Shown here piece after piece: positions 45,521-55,933 of a stretch of 64,000 bases of DNA. Within the stretch, counting starts at the first letter, position 1; each line of letters starts with the position of its first letter. Under the pieces are notes generated by a model. The model searched no databases, was not told where the DNA came from, and was given only the letters and a program-made list of their open reading frames with translations. Position numbers and translations under genes: made by a program. The stretch spans positions 183,558-247,557 of the forward strand of contig NZ_PDOB01000002.1 of the NCBI RefSeq assembly GCF_002760665.1. Direction: 5' to 3'. Origin of the DNA: Massilia psychrophila. GTDB taxonomy: Bacteria > Pseudomonadota > Gammaproteobacteria > Burkholderiales > Burkholderiaceae_D.

Positions 45521-46507
45521 TTAACCCTGTCCCTTGGCCATCTTCAAACGCGCCGACGCCAGTATCTCGACGCATAGCGCTTCGTAGCCGATGCCGACCG
45601 CGCGCGCCGCCATCGGCACCAGCGAGTGACTGGTCATGCCCGGCGAGGTGTTCACCTCGAGCAGGAACGGCGCATTGTCGGCTGCGCGCAGCAGCACGTC
45701 GACCCGGCCCCAGCCCTCGCAACCGAGGGCGCGGTAGGCCTCGACGGCGATGCGTTCCATCTCGCCGGCGGTGGCCGGGTCGAGGTCGGCCGGGCAAAAA
45801 TACTTGGTGTCGTCGGTAAAATACTTGTTCTGGTAATCGTAGTTCCCTTGCGGCGCGACGATCTCGACGATCGGCAGCGCGCGCGCCGTCTTGCCGCGGC
45901 CAAGCACGGCGACGGTGAACTCGCGGCCGCTGACGAATTCTTCGGCCAGCACCACTTCGTCAAATGTCGCGGCGAGCCGGTAGGCAGCCTGCATTTGGCT
46001 TGCGGCGCCGACCTTGGTGATGCCGATGGTCGAGCCTTCGAGCGGCGGCTTGACGATCAGCGGCAGGCCGAGGTCAAGCGCCACCCGCGCCAAGTCGGTG
46101 TCGTCGTCGAGAATGGCGTATTTCGGCGTCGGCAGGCCGCGCACGATCCAGATCATCTTGGTGGCGATCTTGTCCATGCCGACCGCGCTGGTCATCACGC
46201 CGCTGCCGGTGTACGGAATGCCGAGCTGCTCGAGCGCGCCCTGCAGGCTGCCGTCTTCGCCGAAACGCCCGTGCAGCGCGATGAACACCCGATCAAAACC
46301 TTCATCGGCCAGCTCGGCCAGGCTACGCAGCGCCGGGTCGAAGGCGTGGGCGTCGATACCGCGGCTTGACAAGGCGGCCAGCACGCCGGTACCGGACATG
46401 ATCGACACCTCGCGTTCGGCGGAGCGGCCGCCGAACAGCACGCCGACCTTGCCGAAGGCCGCTGCATCGCTCGACGATGAAATTGGGGAAATAACGCTCA
46501 CGTTCAA
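45521..46507 (-). CDS. ddlB: D-alanine--D-alanine ligase
   Basis: 328-residue ATP-grasp enzyme making the D-Ala-D-Ala dipeptide. [16 protein letters not shown], the [15 protein letters not shown] segment and [17 protein letters not shown] are typical. The frame starts with TTG at 46507, overlapping the murC stop as TTGA; a GTG at 46501 is an alternative two codons later. An unusual Ser-rich stretch ([12 protein letters not shown]) precedes the catalytic fold. Confidence 0.95.
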   Translation of the reverse strand: MNVSVISPISSSSDAAAFGKVGVLFGGRSAEREVSIMSGTGVLAALSSRGIDAHAFDPALRSLAELADEGFDRVFIALHGRFGEDGSLQGALEQLGIPYTGSGVMTSAVGMDKIATKMIWIVRGLPTPKYAILDDDTDLARVALDLGLPLIVKPPLEGSTIGITKVGAASQMQAAYRLAATFDEVVLAEEFVSGREFTVAVLGRGKTARALPIVEIVAPQGNYDYQNKYFTDDTKYFCPADLDPATAGEMERIAVEAYRALGCEGWGRVDVLLRAADNAPFLLEVNTSPGMTSHSLVPMAARAVGIGYEALCVEILASARLKMAKGQG

Positions 46508-47910
46508 GCCTTTGAATAAGAAGTCAGTTGGGCGGGAATGCCGCTGATCGAGCCGGCGCCCATGGTGATGACGACGTCGCCGTCTTTGACCACGTTCATG
46601 ATGGCTTCGCTCATGCTCGCGATCGATTCGACGAAGATCGGTTCGATCTTGCCGCCCACGCGCAGCGCGCGCGCAAGCGCGCGGCCGTCGGCGGCGGCGA
46701 TATGGGCTTCGCCGGCGGGATAGACGTCGGCCAGCAGCAGCACGTCCGGCGTCGACAGCACCTTGACGAAGTCCTCGAACAGGTCGCGGGTGCGGGAAAA
46801 GCGGTGCGGCTGGAACGCCAGCACCAGCCGGCGGCCCGGGTAGGCACCGCGCGCGGCGGCCAGCGTCACGTCGGTTTCGACCGGATGGTGGCCGAAGTCG
46901 TCGACCAGTGCAAAACTTCCAGCGCTGCCGCCCCCGACCCCGGCAATCGCGATCTCGCCGTAGCGGGTGAAGCGGCGGCCGACGCCGTTAAAGCCGGCCA
47001 GGCCGCGCTGCGTGGCGTCGTCGTCGATGCCGATTTCACGCGCAATCGCAATCGCCGAGCACGCGTTGGCGACGTTGTGCATGCCTGGCTGGTTGAGGAC
47101 GAAATCGGTGTCGGCGTAACCCTCCTGGACCACGGTGAAATGCATCTGCAGTCCGACCGCGCGGGCGTCCACCGCGCGTACCTGCGCCAGCGGGCTGAAA
47201 CCGTAGGTGGTGATGGGCTTGGAAATGTGCGGGATGATCGCGCGCACGTGCTCGTCGTCGATGCACAGCATCGCGCGGCCGTAGAACGGCAGGCGTTGGG
47301 TGAAGTTGACGAAGGCCATCTTCAACTTGTCGAAGTCGTGCTCGTACGTTTCCATGTGATCGGCATCGATGTTGGTGATCACTTCGATCATCGGCGCCAG
47401 GTTGAGGAAAGACGCGTCCGATTCGTCGGCCTCGACGACGATGTAGTCGCCCGTGCCGAGCTTGGCGTTGGCGCCGGCGCTGTTGAGGCGCCCGCCGATC
47501 ACGAACGTCGGATCGAGGCCGCCTTCGGCCAGTACCGAGGCGACCAGGCTGGTGGTGGTGGTCTTGCCGTGAGTGCCGGCAATGGCGATGCCGCGCTTGA
47601 GGCGCATCAATTCGCCCAGCATGATCGCGCGCGGCACGATCGGAATCATCGCACCGCGCGCGGCGATCACTTCCGGGTTCTGCTCGTTGACGGCGGTCGA
47701 CGTCACCACCACGTCGGCGCCGGCCACGTTGGCCGCGTCGTGGCCCAGCAACACCCTGGCGCCGAGGCTTTCGAGGCGCACGGTGGCGGCGTTGCTGCCC
47801 AGGTCGGAACCGGAGACGACGTAGCCGAGGTTGAGCAGCACTTCGGCGATGCCGCTCATGCCGCTGCCGCCGATACCGACGAAATGGATGTTGTTGACCT
47901 TGTGTTTCAT
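46504..47910 (-). CDS. murC: UDP-N-acetylmuramate--L-alanine ligase
   Basis: 468 residues; adds L-Ala to UDP-MurNAc. N-terminal Rossmann motif [18 protein letters not shown]-binding [14 protein letters not shown], and [16 protein letters not shown] in the C-terminal domain. ATG at 47910 overlaps the murG stop by four bases (ATGA). Normal length. Confidence 0.97.
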   Translation of the reverse strand: MKHKVNNIHFVGIGGSGMSGIAEVLLNLGYVVSGSDLGSNAATVRLESLGARVLLGHDAANVAGADVVVTSTAVNEQNPEVIAARGAMIPIVPRAIMLGELMRLKRGIAIAGTHGKTTTTSLVASVLAEGGLDPTFVIGGRLNSAGANAKLGTGDYIVVEADESDASFLNLAPMIEVITNIDADHMETYEHDFDKLKMAFVNFTQRLPFYGRAMLCIDDEHVRAIIPHISKPITTYGFSPLAQVRAVDARAVGLQMHFTVVQEGYADTDFVLNQPGMHNVANACSAIAIAREIGIDDDATQRGLAGFNGVGRRFTRYGEIAIAGVGGGSAGSFALVDDFGHHPVETDVTLAAARGAYPGRRLVLAFQPHRFSRTRDLFEDFVKVLSTPDVLLLADVYPAGEAHIAAADGRALARALRVGGKIEPIFVESIASMSEAIMNVVKDGDVVITMGAGSISGIPAQLTSYSKA

Positions 47911-49016
47911 GTGTTCGTTCCCGCCAGATTAGTTTGCGACAAATTCGTTCCCGCCAGCTTTTCCAGGATTTCAGCGATCGCCTCGTTGGCGTCGCGTTTT
48001 CCCACCGCCTGCGCCGCGATCGCCATGTCGCGGCAGCCGGCGCGCGATAGCGCTGCAAGCCGCGCGGCCAGGCTCGCCGGGTTCAGTTCGCCCTGCGGCA
48101 GGTGGATCGCCGCCTGCTGCTGCGCCATCCACTGCGCGTTGTCGCGCTGGTGGCTGGTGGTGGCCGCGACGAACGGCACCAGCACGCTGGCTACGCCGGC
48201 CGCGGTCAGCTCGGAGATCGTGATCGCGCCGGCGCGGCAGATCACCAGGTCGGCTTTGGCGTAGGCCGCCGCCATGTCCTCGATGAAGTCGACCACGGTG
48301 GCATCGACGCCGGCATCCGCATACGACCTGGTAAGGGCCTCGATGTTCTTCTTGCCCGACTGGTGGACGACAAGCGGACGCTTCTGCGGCGCGATGAGCG
48401 CCAGCGCGGCCGGCACCGCGTCGTTGAGCGCCTTGGCGCCGAGGCTGCCGCCGACCACCAGGATGTTCAGCACGCCGTCACGGCCGTCGAAGCGCTTCTG
48501 CGGCGGCGTGACGTCGAGGATTTCCTTGCGCACCGGGTTGCCGGTGACGCTGGCCTTGCCGGCGGCGCGGCCGAAGTCGGCCGGGAAGCCGAACAGCACG
48601 CGTTGCGCCATCGGCGCCAGGATTTTGTTCGACAGCAGCAACGCGGCGTCGGCATTGACCAGCACCAGCGGGATGCGACGCAGGCGTGCCATCAATCCGC
48701 CCGGCACCGTGACGTAGCCGCCCATGCCGAGCACGACGTCGGGCCGGCGCCGCGCCATGATGCGCAGGCACGTGGCGAAACTGGCAGTCAGTTTGAAGGC
48801 GCCGGCCAGCGTGTGCTGCAGGCCCTTGCCGCGCATGCCGGTAAAGTCGATCGCGTCGATCGCGATGCCGTGTTTCGGCACGATGTCCTGCTCCATGCCG
48901 GTGGCGGTGCCCAGCCAGCTCACTTCCCAGCCGCGCGCGCGCATGGTCTGCGCGATCGCGATGCCGGGGAAGATATGGCCGCCGGTGCCGGCGGCCATGA
49001 TCAGCAGGCGCTTCAT
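47907..49016 (-). CDS. murG: UDP-GlcNAc:lipid I N-acetylglucosaminyltransferase MurG
   Basis: 369-residue peripheral membrane GT-B enzyme that makes lipid II. N-terminal [15 protein letters not shown] and [15 protein letters not shown] motifs, and the nucleotide-binding [12 protein letters not shown]. At the position of the usual HEQN motif the sequence reads [13 protein letters not shown], and the C-terminal acceptor region has [16 protein letters not shown] rather than the common DDHQ type; this may be a lineage variant. Start at 49016 by ATGA overlap with ftsW. The C-terminus has a short [14 protein letters not shown] repeat-like tail. Confidence 0.95.
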   Translation of the reverse strand: MKRLLIMAAGTGGHIFPGIAIAQTMRARGWEVSWLGTATGMEQDIVPKHGIAIDAIDFTGMRGKGLQHTLAGAFKLTASFATCLRIMARRRPDVVLGMGGYVTVPGGLMARLRRIPLVLVNADAALLLSNKILAPMAQRVLFGFPADFGRAAGKASVTGNPVRKEILDVTPPQKRFDGRDGVLNILVVGGSLGAKALNDAVPAALALIAPQKRPLVVHQSGKKNIEALTRSYADAGVDATVVDFIEDMAAAYAKADLVICRAGAITISELTAAGVASVLVPFVAATTSHQRDNAQWMAQQQAAIHLPQGELNPASLAARLAALSRAGCRDMAIAAQAVGKRDANEAIAEILEKLAGTNLSQTNLAGTNT

Positions 49017-50224
49017 GGGCGGCCTCCGCGCATCATCACGCGGTTCTCGTAATCGATGCGCAGCAGGATTGCCAGGCCGATGCAGTTGATGAAGACGCCG
49101 GTACCGCCATAGCTCATCAGGGGCAAGGTCAGGCCCTTGGTCGGCAACAGGCCCAGGTTCACGCCCATGTTGATGAAGGTTTGCACGCCGATCCAGATGC
49201 CGATGCCCTTGGCCGTCAGGCCGGCGAAGGTCTGGTCGATGGCGATGGCCTGGCGGCCGATGTCGAAGGCGCGCTTGACGAGCCAGTAGAACATCGCGAT
49301 CACCACCAGCACGCCGGCCAGGCCCAGCTCCTCGCCGATCACGGCGAGCAGGAAATCGGTGTGCGCTTCGGGTAGATAGTGCAGTTTTTCGATGCTGCCG
49401 CCCAGGCCGACGCCAAACAGCTCGCCGCGCCCGAAGGCGATCAGGGAGTGGGTCAGCTGGTAGGCCTTGTTGAGCGCATTGTCTTCCTGCCACGGATCAA
49501 GGTAGGCGAACATGCGCGCGCGGCGAAACGGCGACAGCGCGATGATGGTACTGAAGATCAGCACCAGCAGCGCGCCGATACTGCCGAACCAGATGGCGTT
49601 GATTCCACCCAGGAACAGGATGCCCATGGCGATGCAGACGATCACGCCGAATGCGCCCAGGTCCGGCTCCAGCAGCAGCAGCAGGCCGACCAGACCGATC
49701 GCGCCGGCCATCGGCAGGAAGCCCTTGGTCAGCTTGTGCATGTATTCCTGCTTGCGCACCGTGTAGTCGGCCGCGTACAACACCGCCACCACCTTCATCA
49801 CCTCGGACGGCTGCAGCCTGAAAAAAGCCACGCTGATCCAGCGCTTGCCGCCGTTGACGCTCACGCCCAGGCCGGGCACGAACACCAGCATCAGCAGCAC
49901 CAGCGTGAACCCGAACAGCCATGGCGCGAGGCGCTGCCAGGTCGCTACCCTGACGCGGAACACGAACAGGCCAAAGAACAGCGAGACGCCGACGAAGATC
50001 GCCTGGCGCTGCAGAAAATAGGTGTTTTTGTAGGCGGCGAACTTGGGCGAATCCGGCAGCGAGATCGAGGCCGAATACACCATCACCATGCCGAACAGCA
50101 TCAGCAGCACGGTAACCCATACCAGCGGCTGATCGTATTCCATCATCTTCGACACGCGCGAACGCGCTCCGGTGAGCGAATCGGACGACCCGCCGGAGAA
50201 CTTGAACGGGAGCTGGAGGGCCAT
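49013..50224 (-). CDS. ftsW: Lipid II polymerase FtsW
   Basis: 403-residue SEDS glycosyltransferase of the divisome with ten hydrophobic segments. [22 protein letters not shown], the [27 protein letters not shown] segment and [19 protein letters not shown] are family signatures. Start at 50224 by ATGA overlap with murD. Works with FtsI encoded upstream in the same operon. Confidence 0.96.
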   Translation of the reverse strand: MALQLPFKFSGGSSDSLTGARSRVSKMMEYDQPLVWVTVLLMLFGMVMVYSASISLPDSPKFAAYKNTYFLQRQAIFVGVSLFFGLFVFRVRVATWQRLAPWLFGFTLVLLMLVFVPGLGVSVNGGKRWISVAFFRLQPSEVMKVVAVLYAADYTVRKQEYMHKLTKGFLPMAGAIGLVGLLLLLEPDLGAFGVIVCIAMGILFLGGINAIWFGSIGALLVLIFSTIIALSPFRRARMFAYLDPWQEDNALNKAYQLTHSLIAFGRGELFGVGLGGSIEKLHYLPEAHTDFLLAVIGEELGLAGVLVVIAMFYWLVKRAFDIGRQAIAIDQTFAGLTAKGIGIWIGVQTFINMGVNLGLLPTKGLTLPLMSYGGTGVFINCIGLAILLRIDYENRVMMRGGRP

Positions 50225-51786
50225 CAGATGTCCTGCCCTTTCGCCAGCGCGATGTCGCGCACGGCGTCGACGAATACTTGCGCGCGGTGGGCGTAACCGG
50301 TGAACATGTCGAAGCTGGCGCAGGCCGGCGACAGCAGCACCAGGTCGCCCGGCCGGGCCATCGCGCAAGCGCGCTGCACCGCGTCAAGCAGCGAATCGCA
50401 GTCGACCAGCAGGGTCCCGGACGGCTCGAGCGCGGCGCGCAGCTTGGGCGCGTCGCGTCCGATCAGCAGCACCGAGCGGACGTAGCGCGAGGCGGGTTCG
50501 GCCAGCGGCTCGAAATCCTGTCCCTTGCCGTCGCCGCCGGCGATCAGCACGATGCGTTTGGCAAAGGATGGGTCGCCTGCGCCGTCGCCGCCGAAGGCTT
50601 TGCCCAGGCCATTGATGGCCGCCGCGGTGGCGCCGACATTGGTGCCTTTGCTGTCGTCGAAATAGTCGACGCCGCCGACGTTGGCAACCAGTTCGACCCG
50701 GTGCGGCTCGCCCTTGTATTCGCGCAGGCCGTGCAGCAGGATCGACAGCGGCAGGCCGATGGCGCGGCACAGCGCCAGCGCGGCCAGCGCGTTGGTGGCG
50801 TTGTGCAGGCCGCGGATGTGCAGCGCGTCGGCCGGCATCAGGCGGTTGACGATCACGTCGGCCGGCTCGGCCGCTACCTGCTTCTTGCGTCTCTTTTCAG
50901 ACGGCTCGCCCGCTGCCGCATTGGCCAGCCACAGCACGCCGCGCTCGCCGACCAGGCCGAAATCGTCGGCCGCAGTCGGGGCGCCGGTGCCGAAAGTGAC
51001 GACCGGCGACGTGGTCGCGGCCATCGTCATCACGGCAGTGTCGTCGCGGTTAAGCACGCGCACCGTGCGGCGGCCGAAAATGCGCGACTTGTCGAAGGCG
51101 TACGATGCCATGTCGCCGTGCCAGTCAAGGTGGTCCTGGGTGATGTTCAGCACGGTGGCGGCGTCGGCTTCGAGGCTGAAGGTCGAATGCAGCTGGAAGC
51201 TCGACAACTCGAGCACCCACACCTGCGGCAGCGCATCGCCGGCGAGCGCCTCGCGCAGCACGTCGAGCGCGGCCGGGCTGATATTGCCGGCCAAAACGGT
51301 CGACAGGCCAGCACGCTGGCACAGCAGGCCGGTCAAACTGGTGACGGTGGTCTTGCCGTTGGTGCCGGTGATGGCGATCACTTTCGGCGCATAGCCGCGC
51401 TCGGCCTTGAGGTCGAGCAGGGCCTGGGCGAACAGTTCGATCTCGCCCCACACCGGGATGTTCAGCGCCCGCGCGCCCGGCACGATGGTGCGCAATTCGC
51501 GCTGCGGCGCCAGGCCCGGGCTGAGGGTGACGAAGTCGATCCCGGCCAGCAGCGCGTTGGAAAACTCGCCGCAAACGAACTCGACGCCCGGGACGGCGTC
51601 GCGCAACTGCTGCAGGCGCTGCGGCTCGGTACGGGTGTCGGCCACGCGCACGGTGGCGCCGCAGCCGGCCAGCCATTGCGCCATGGCCAGCCCGGACTCG
51701 CCCAGGCCCAGCACCAGTGCATGTTTGCCGGCGTAAGTCATTGGCGTCATTTGCGTCATTGGCGTCATTGGCGTCAAAAGCGTCAT
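50224..51786 (-). CDS. murD: UDP-N-acetylmuramoyl-L-alanine--D-glutamate ligase
   Basis: About 520 residues; adds D-Glu. [19 protein letters not shown] site [26 protein letters not shown] and [11 protein letters not shown] are present. The N-terminus is odd: [22 protein letters not shown], encoded by a 9-bp tandem repeat that gives several in-frame ATG codons. The first (51786) overlaps the mraY stop as TGATG; the last, before [11 protein letters not shown], gives the usual family N-terminus. About 50 residues longer than E. coli MurD (438), partly from an inserted segment near [17 protein letters not shown]. Confidence 0.94.
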   Translation of the reverse strand: MTLLTPMTPMTQMTPMTYAGKHALVLGLGESGLAMAQWLAGCGATVRVADTRTEPQRLQQLRDAVPGVEFVCGEFSNALLAGIDFVTLSPGLAPQRELRTIVPGARALNIPVWGEIELFAQALLDLKAERGYAPKVIAITGTNGKTTVTSLTGLLCQRAGLSTVLAGNISPAALDVLREALAGDALPQVWVLELSSFQLHSTFSLEADAATVLNITQDHLDWHGDMASYAFDKSRIFGRRTVRVLNRDDTAVMTMAATTSPVVTFGTGAPTAADDFGLVGERGVLWLANAAAGEPSEKRRKKQVAAEPADVIVNRLMPADALHIRGLHNATNALAALALCRAIGLPLSILLHGLREYKGEPHRVELVANVGGVDYFDDSKGTNVGATAAAINGLGKAFGGDGAGDPSFAKRIVLIAGGDGKGQDFEPLAEPASRYVRSVLLIGRDAPKLRAALEPSGTLLVDCDSLLDAVQRACAMARPGDLVLLSPACASFDMFTGYAHRAQVFVDAVRDIALAKGQDI

Positions 51787-51790
51787 CAGC
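51737..51790. repeat. 9-bp tandem repeat at the murD start
   Basis: Six 9-bp units (plus strand GTCATTGGC, GTCATTTGC, GTCATTGGC, GTCATTGGC, GTCAAAAGC, GTCATCAGC) span the mraY/murD junction. On the coding strand most units carry an ATG in the murD frame, giving the repeating Met-Thr-Pro/Gln peptide. Confidence 0.85.
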
Positions 51791-52955
51791 GTAGCTTCAG
51801 CGTGGACAGGCCGACCAGCACCAGCATCATCGTCACGATCCAGAATCGCACGACAACCTTGGTCTCTTTCATGCCCGTTTGTTCGAAGTGGTGGTGCAGC
51901 GGCGCCATTTTGAATACCCGCCGCCCGACGCCGTAGCGCCGCTTGGTGAACTTGAACCAGGCCACCTGGATGATCACCGACAGCGTCTCGGCGACGAACA
52001 CGCCGCCCATGATGAACAGGACGATTTCCTGGCGCACGATGACGGCGATGGTGCCGAGCGCGCCGCCCAGCGCCAGCGCGCCGACGTCGCCCATGAACAT
52101 CTGGGCCGGATGCGCGTTCCACCAAAGGAAAGCCAGGCCGGCGCCGGCCATCGCGCCGCAGAAGATCAGCAGTTCGCCGGCGCCCGGAATGTGCGGGATG
52201 AACAGGTAGCGCGAATAGGTGGCGCTGCCGGTCAGATAGGCGAACAGGCCGAGGGCCGAGCCGACCATCACGGTCGGCATGATCGCCAGGCCATCGAGGC
52301 CGTCAGTAAAATTGACCGCATTGCTGGTGCCGACGATGACGCAGTAAGTGAGCGCGATGAAGCCCCACACGCCGAGCGGATAGCTGATGGTTTTCACGAA
52401 CGGCACGATCAGGTCGGCCTTCGGCGGCAACGCCATTGAGAAGCCGGAGCGCACCCACGCGTAGAACAGCTCCCACACCTTGGCGGTGGACGGCGCCGAC
52501 ACCGAAAACGCCAGGTACAGCGCCGCGGCAACGCCGATCAGCGACATCCAGAAGTATTTTTCGCCCGAGCGCATGCCTTCCGGGTCCTTGTGTACCACCT
52601 TGCGGTAGTCGTCGGCCCAGCCGACCGCGCCGAAACCGAGGGTGACGACCAGCACCGGCCAGATCAGGCGGTTCGAGAAATCGCACCACAGGAACGTCGA
52701 AATGCCGATCGAGATGATGATCAGGACGCCGCCCATGGTCGGGGTGCCGTGCTTGGCCAGGTGCGACTCCGGGCCGTAGGTGCGCACCGCCTGGCCGACC
52801 TTCATGCGGGTCAGCCAGCGGATCACGAAAGGACCGAAGCCCAGGCCGATTAATGCCGCGGTAATGGTGGCGAACACCGCGCGGAACGTGATGAAATTAA
52901 AAATACGCAGCGGACCTAAATCCTGCTGAAAAAATTGTGCGAGCCAGAGCAGCAT
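51786..52955 (-). CDS. mraY: Phospho-N-acetylmuramoyl-pentapeptide-transferase MraY
   Basis: 389 residues with ten membrane segments; makes lipid [14 protein letters not shown], the [10 protein letters not shown] aspartate motif, [10 protein letters not shown] and [14 protein letters not shown] are diagnostic. Start at 52955 ([25 protein letters not shown]), one base after the murF stop region; the upstream in-frame codon at 52991 lies within murF. Confidence 0.97.
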   Translation of the reverse strand: MLLWLAQFFQQDLGPLRIFNFITFRAVFATITAALIGLGFGPFVIRWLTRMKVGQAVRTYGPESHLAKHGTPTMGGVLIIISIGISTFLWCDFSNRLIWPVLVVTLGFGAVGWADDYRKVVHKDPEGMRSGEKYFWMSLIGVAAALYLAFSVSAPSTAKVWELFYAWVRSGFSMALPPKADLIVPFVKTISYPLGVWGFIALTYCVIVGTSNAVNFTDGLDGLAIMPTVMVGSALGLFAYLTGSATYSRYLFIPHIPGAGELLIFCGAMAGAGLAFLWWNAHPAQMFMGDVGALALGGALGTIAVIVRQEIVLFIMGGVFVAETLSVIIQVAWFKFTKRRYGVGRRVFKMAPLHHHFEQTGMKETKVVVRFWIVTMMLVLVGLSTLKLR

Positions 52956-52956
52956 G

Positions 52957-54354
52957 TCAGTGGGCTTCCTTGCTAGTGTTTTGTGATCCAAGCAGGTGTC
53001 GGACCACGCGTTCCATCTTCATGAAACGCGAGCCCTTCACCAACACAGTCGCGTCAGATTTGCTACCCAATGCAGTATCGAGTGCCGCCAATAATTCGTC
53101 GAGCTGTTCAAAATGTTGTACGCCGGCGCCGTGCGCGCCGATCATATGGCGCGTCAATTCGCCCGTCACCAGCACCCGTTCGATGCCGCTGGCCACGGCG
53201 TAGGCGGCGATTTCTTCGTGAAACTGCCGGCCCTGAGTGCCGACTTCGCCCATGTCGCCCAGCACCAGCAGGCGCGGCGCGCCCGCTTGCGCCAGCACGT
53301 CGATGGCGGCGCGGACCGAATCGGGGTTCGCATTGTAGCTGTCATCGATAATCGATGCCCCGCTCACAGCCCTATTGTGCTGCAGTCTGCCGCCCACCGG
53401 CGCGAACGCTTCGAGCCCGCGCACGATGGCGTCCGGTTTGATGCCGGCCGCCGTCGCGCAGGCGATCGCCGCCAACGCGTTGCGCACGTTGTGGATGCCG
53501 GCGGCAGCCAGCTTGATGTTGAACTGCTGCTGGGCGCCGTCGATGCGTACCGTCACCGCCAGTTCGCTGCCGAAGCCGCTTGCCTGGTGGCTGCAGCTGA
53601 CGTTGGCGCCGGCGTCCAGTCCAAAAGTAAAACTGCGGCAAATGCCGGCCAGGTCCGCCCACAACGGGGTGTAGACGTCGTCGGCCGGGTAGACCGCAAC
53701 GCCGTTTGACGGCAGTGCGGCCAGCACGGCGCCGTTTTCGAGCGCGACCGCTTCCACCGTGTGCATGAATTCCTGGTGTTCGCGCTGGGCGTTGTTGACC
53801 AGGCCGATGGTCGGCGCGGCGATCGCCGCCAGGCGCGCGATCTCACCCGGATGGTTCATGCCCAGTTCGACCACCGCTGCCCGGTGTGCGCCGTGCAGGC
53901 GCATTAGCGTCAGCGGCACGCCGATCTCGTTATTGAGGTTGCCGAGGGTGGCCAGGCGGGCGTCTTCGCCGTACTGCGCGGCCAGGATCGCCGCGATCAT
54001 TTCCTTGACCGTGGTCTTGCCGTTGCTGCCGGCGACAGCGATGAGCGGAATGGAAAATTTCGCGCGCCAGAAGTGGCCGGCCTGGCCGAGCGCGGTCAAG
54101 GTATCGGGCACGATGATGGCCGGCAGCGTCCAGCCTGGCGGCAGCTGCTCCGCAATCACCGCCGCCACCGTGTTTTCGACCAACTGCGGCAGGAAGTCGT
54201 GGCCGTCGAAATGCTCGCCGCGCAGGGCGACGAACAGTGCGCCCGGCAGCACGTTGCGGCTATCGGTGGTGACGCCTTCGAACAGCGTGTCGTCCGCCGT
54301 CGTCAAGCGGGCACCGGTCAGCGCCAGCGCCAGTTGTGCCAGTGTTGCGCGCAT
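52957..54354 (-). CDS. murF: UDP-MurNAc-tripeptide--D-alanyl-D-alanine ligase
   Basis: 465 residues; adds D-Ala-D-Ala to complete the pentapeptide. ATP site [27 protein letters not shown] and [10 protein letters not shown] are typical. Start at 54354 overlaps the murE stop (ATGA). The cluster supplies its dipeptide substrate through ddlB. Confidence 0.97.
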   Translation of the reverse strand: MRATLAQLALALTGARLTTADDTLFEGVTTDSRNVLPGALFVALRGEHFDGHDFLPQLVENTVAAVIAEQLPPGWTLPAIIVPDTLTALGQAGHFWRAKFSIPLIAVAGSNGKTTVKEMIAAILAAQYGEDARLATLGNLNNEIGVPLTLMRLHGAHRAAVVELGMNHPGEIARLAAIAAPTIGLVNNAQREHQEFMHTVEAVALENGAVLAALPSNGVAVYPADDVYTPLWADLAGICRSFTFGLDAGANVSCSHQASGFGSELAVTVRIDGAQQQFNIKLAAAGIHNVRNALAAIACATAAGIKPDAIVRGLEAFAPVGGRLQHNRAVSGASIIDDSYNANPDSVRAAIDVLAQAGAPRLLVLGDMGEVGTQGRQFHEEIAAYAVASGIERVLVTGELTRHMIGAHGAGVQHFEQLDELLAALDTALGSKSDATVLVKGSRFMKMERVVRHLLGSQNTSKEAH

Positions 54355-55931
54355 CAATTCGTCCTCATCTTGGTAACGCGCGCGGCCAGTGCCAGCGCGG
54401 CATGGTCGGCGTCGGAAAACGGCATCTTGCGGCCCTTGATTTCCTGGTACGGCTCGTGGCCCTTGCCGGCCAGCAGGATCACGTCCGCTTTGGCGGCGTG
54501 CTTGACGGCCGACAAGATTGCGGCGGCGCGGTCTTCGATGGCCTGGAAGTTCGACCCCGGGCGCGACGGCTGCATGCCGGCGACGATGGCGGCGATGATC
54601 GCTTGCGGCTCTTCGCCGCGCGGATTGTCGCTGGTGACGAGCACGTGCTCGGCGATCTGGGCAATGGCGCCCATCTGCGGCCGCTTGCCCGGATCGCGCT
54701 CGCCGCCGCAGCCGAACACGCACCACAGCTGGCCGCCGCGCTCGCGGGCCACCTGGCGCAACGCCAGCAGCGTCTTTTCGAGCGCGTCCGGCGTGTGGGC
54801 GTAGTCGATTACCACCATCGGCGCATCCTGACCGCCAACCTGCTGCATGCGCCCCGGCGCCGGCGTCAACGCTTCGATGGCGTCGACGGCAGCGCGCAGC
54901 GCCACGCCCTTGGCCATCAAGGCGCCCAGCACCGCCAGCACGTTGCTGATGTTGAAAAGGCCGACCAGCTGCGTCTTGATGGTGGCGGCGCCGTACGCCG
55001 ACTCGAGGTGGAAATCGGTGCCCGAATGGCGGCTGCGGCATTGCGAGGCGCGCAGCATGGCGACGCCAGGCATGTCCGGTTGCACTGCCGCGTCCTGCAA
55101 GGTGTAGCCGATCAGCGCGGGCGCCTCGCCCTCGCCCAGGCCCGCTGTTGCCTGCAACCGTGTCAGCAGGCGCAGGCCGGCCGCGTCGTCGAGGTTCAGC
55201 ACGGCCGTCTTCAAACCCGGCCACTCGAACAGCTTGCCCTTGGCCGCTTCGTAGCGCGCCATGTCGCCATGGTAGTCGAGATGGTCGCGCGTCAGGTTGG
55301 TAAACAGCGCGACGTCGAAATGCATGCCCAGCGCGCGGCCCTGTTCGAGGCCGATCGACGACACCTCGATAGCCAGCGCGTTGGCGCCGGCGCTCTTCAT
55401 GGCGGCCAGTTTACCGGCCAGCAGCACCGCGTCGGGGGTGGTGTAGCCGGTGACGTCGAATTGCGCTTCGCTGCGCCCCTTGAACAGGCCCACGCCCAGC
55501 GTGCCGATCACCGCCGTCGGGCTGCCCAGGCGCGCCATCGCCTGGCCGAACCACAGCGCGCACGAGGTCTTGCCGTTGGTACCGGTGACGCCGACGGTAA
55601 ACATCGCCGCATCGGGCATGGCGTAAAAGGCATGGGCGATCGGGCCGGCAGCCTGTTTCAGACCCGCAACAGCGAAGTGCGGCACCGCTCGGGCTGAGTC
55701 CAAGGCCGCGTCCCAGGCAAAACCGGCAGGATCGAAAACGACTGCCGCCGCGCCCTGCGCGATGGCGGCGCCGATATAGGCGCGGCCGTCGCCGGCTGCG
55801 CCCGGATAGGCGAAAAATACGTCGCCTGGCTTGACCAGGCGCGAATCGGATGCAAGCCGGCCTTGCGGCGCGGCCTGGCGAATCGACTGGCTGATGTCTC
55901 GAATTGCACTGATGTCGATCATGGCATCCAT
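54354..55931 (-). CDS. murE: UDP-MurNAc-L-Ala-D-Glu:meso-diaminopimelate ligase
   Basis: 525 residues. SDSRLVKPGDVFFAYPG, ATP site VTGTNGKTSCALWFGQA and the mDAP-recognition motif in TSDNPRGEEPQ (DNPR) mark it as the meso-diaminopimelate type, matching a Gram-negative wall. The ribosome binding site GGAGGAG overlaps the last two Glu codons of ftsI, two bases before the start region. Confidence 0.97.
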   Translation of the reverse strand: MDAMIDISAIRDISQSIRQAAPQGRLASDSRLVKPGDVFFAYPGAAGDGRAYIGAAIAQGAAAVVFDPAGFAWDAALDSARAVPHFAVAGLKQAAGPIAHAFYAMPDAAMFTVGVTGTNGKTSCALWFGQAMARLGSPTAVIGTLGVGLFKGRSEAQFDVTGYTTPDAVLLAGKLAAMKSAGANALAIEVSSIGLEQGRALGMHFDVALFTNLTRDHLDYHGDMARYEAAKGKLFEWPGLKTAVLNLDDAAGLRLLTRLQATAGLGEGEAPALIGYTLQDAAVQPDMPGVAMLRASQCRSRHSGTDFHLESAYGAATIKTQLVGLFNISNVLAVLGALMAKGVALRAAVDAIEALTPAPGRMQQVGGQDAPMVVIDYAHTPDALEKTLLALRQVARERGGQLWCVFGCGGERDPGKRPQMGAIAQIAEHVLVTSDNPRGEEPQAIIAAIVAGMQPSRPGSNFQAIEDRAAAILSAVKHAAKADVILLAGKGHEPYQEIKGRKMPFSDADHAALALAARVTKMRTN

Positions 55932-55933
55932 CG

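Noticed and set aside
46528..48264. Long plus-strand frame over murC/murG
   Set aside because: Antisense to two clearly identified essential genes and without any recognisable domain.
51737..51790. Possible CRISPR-like array
   Set aside because: Units are only 9 bp and contiguous, without spacers, and are coding. No CRISPR array or cas gene is present anywhere in the window.
52957..55224. murF as a 755-residue fusion
   Set aside because: The extra N-terminal frame lies antiparallel in sense to nothing known and overlaps murE in another frame; the ATGA overlap at 54354 marks the real start.
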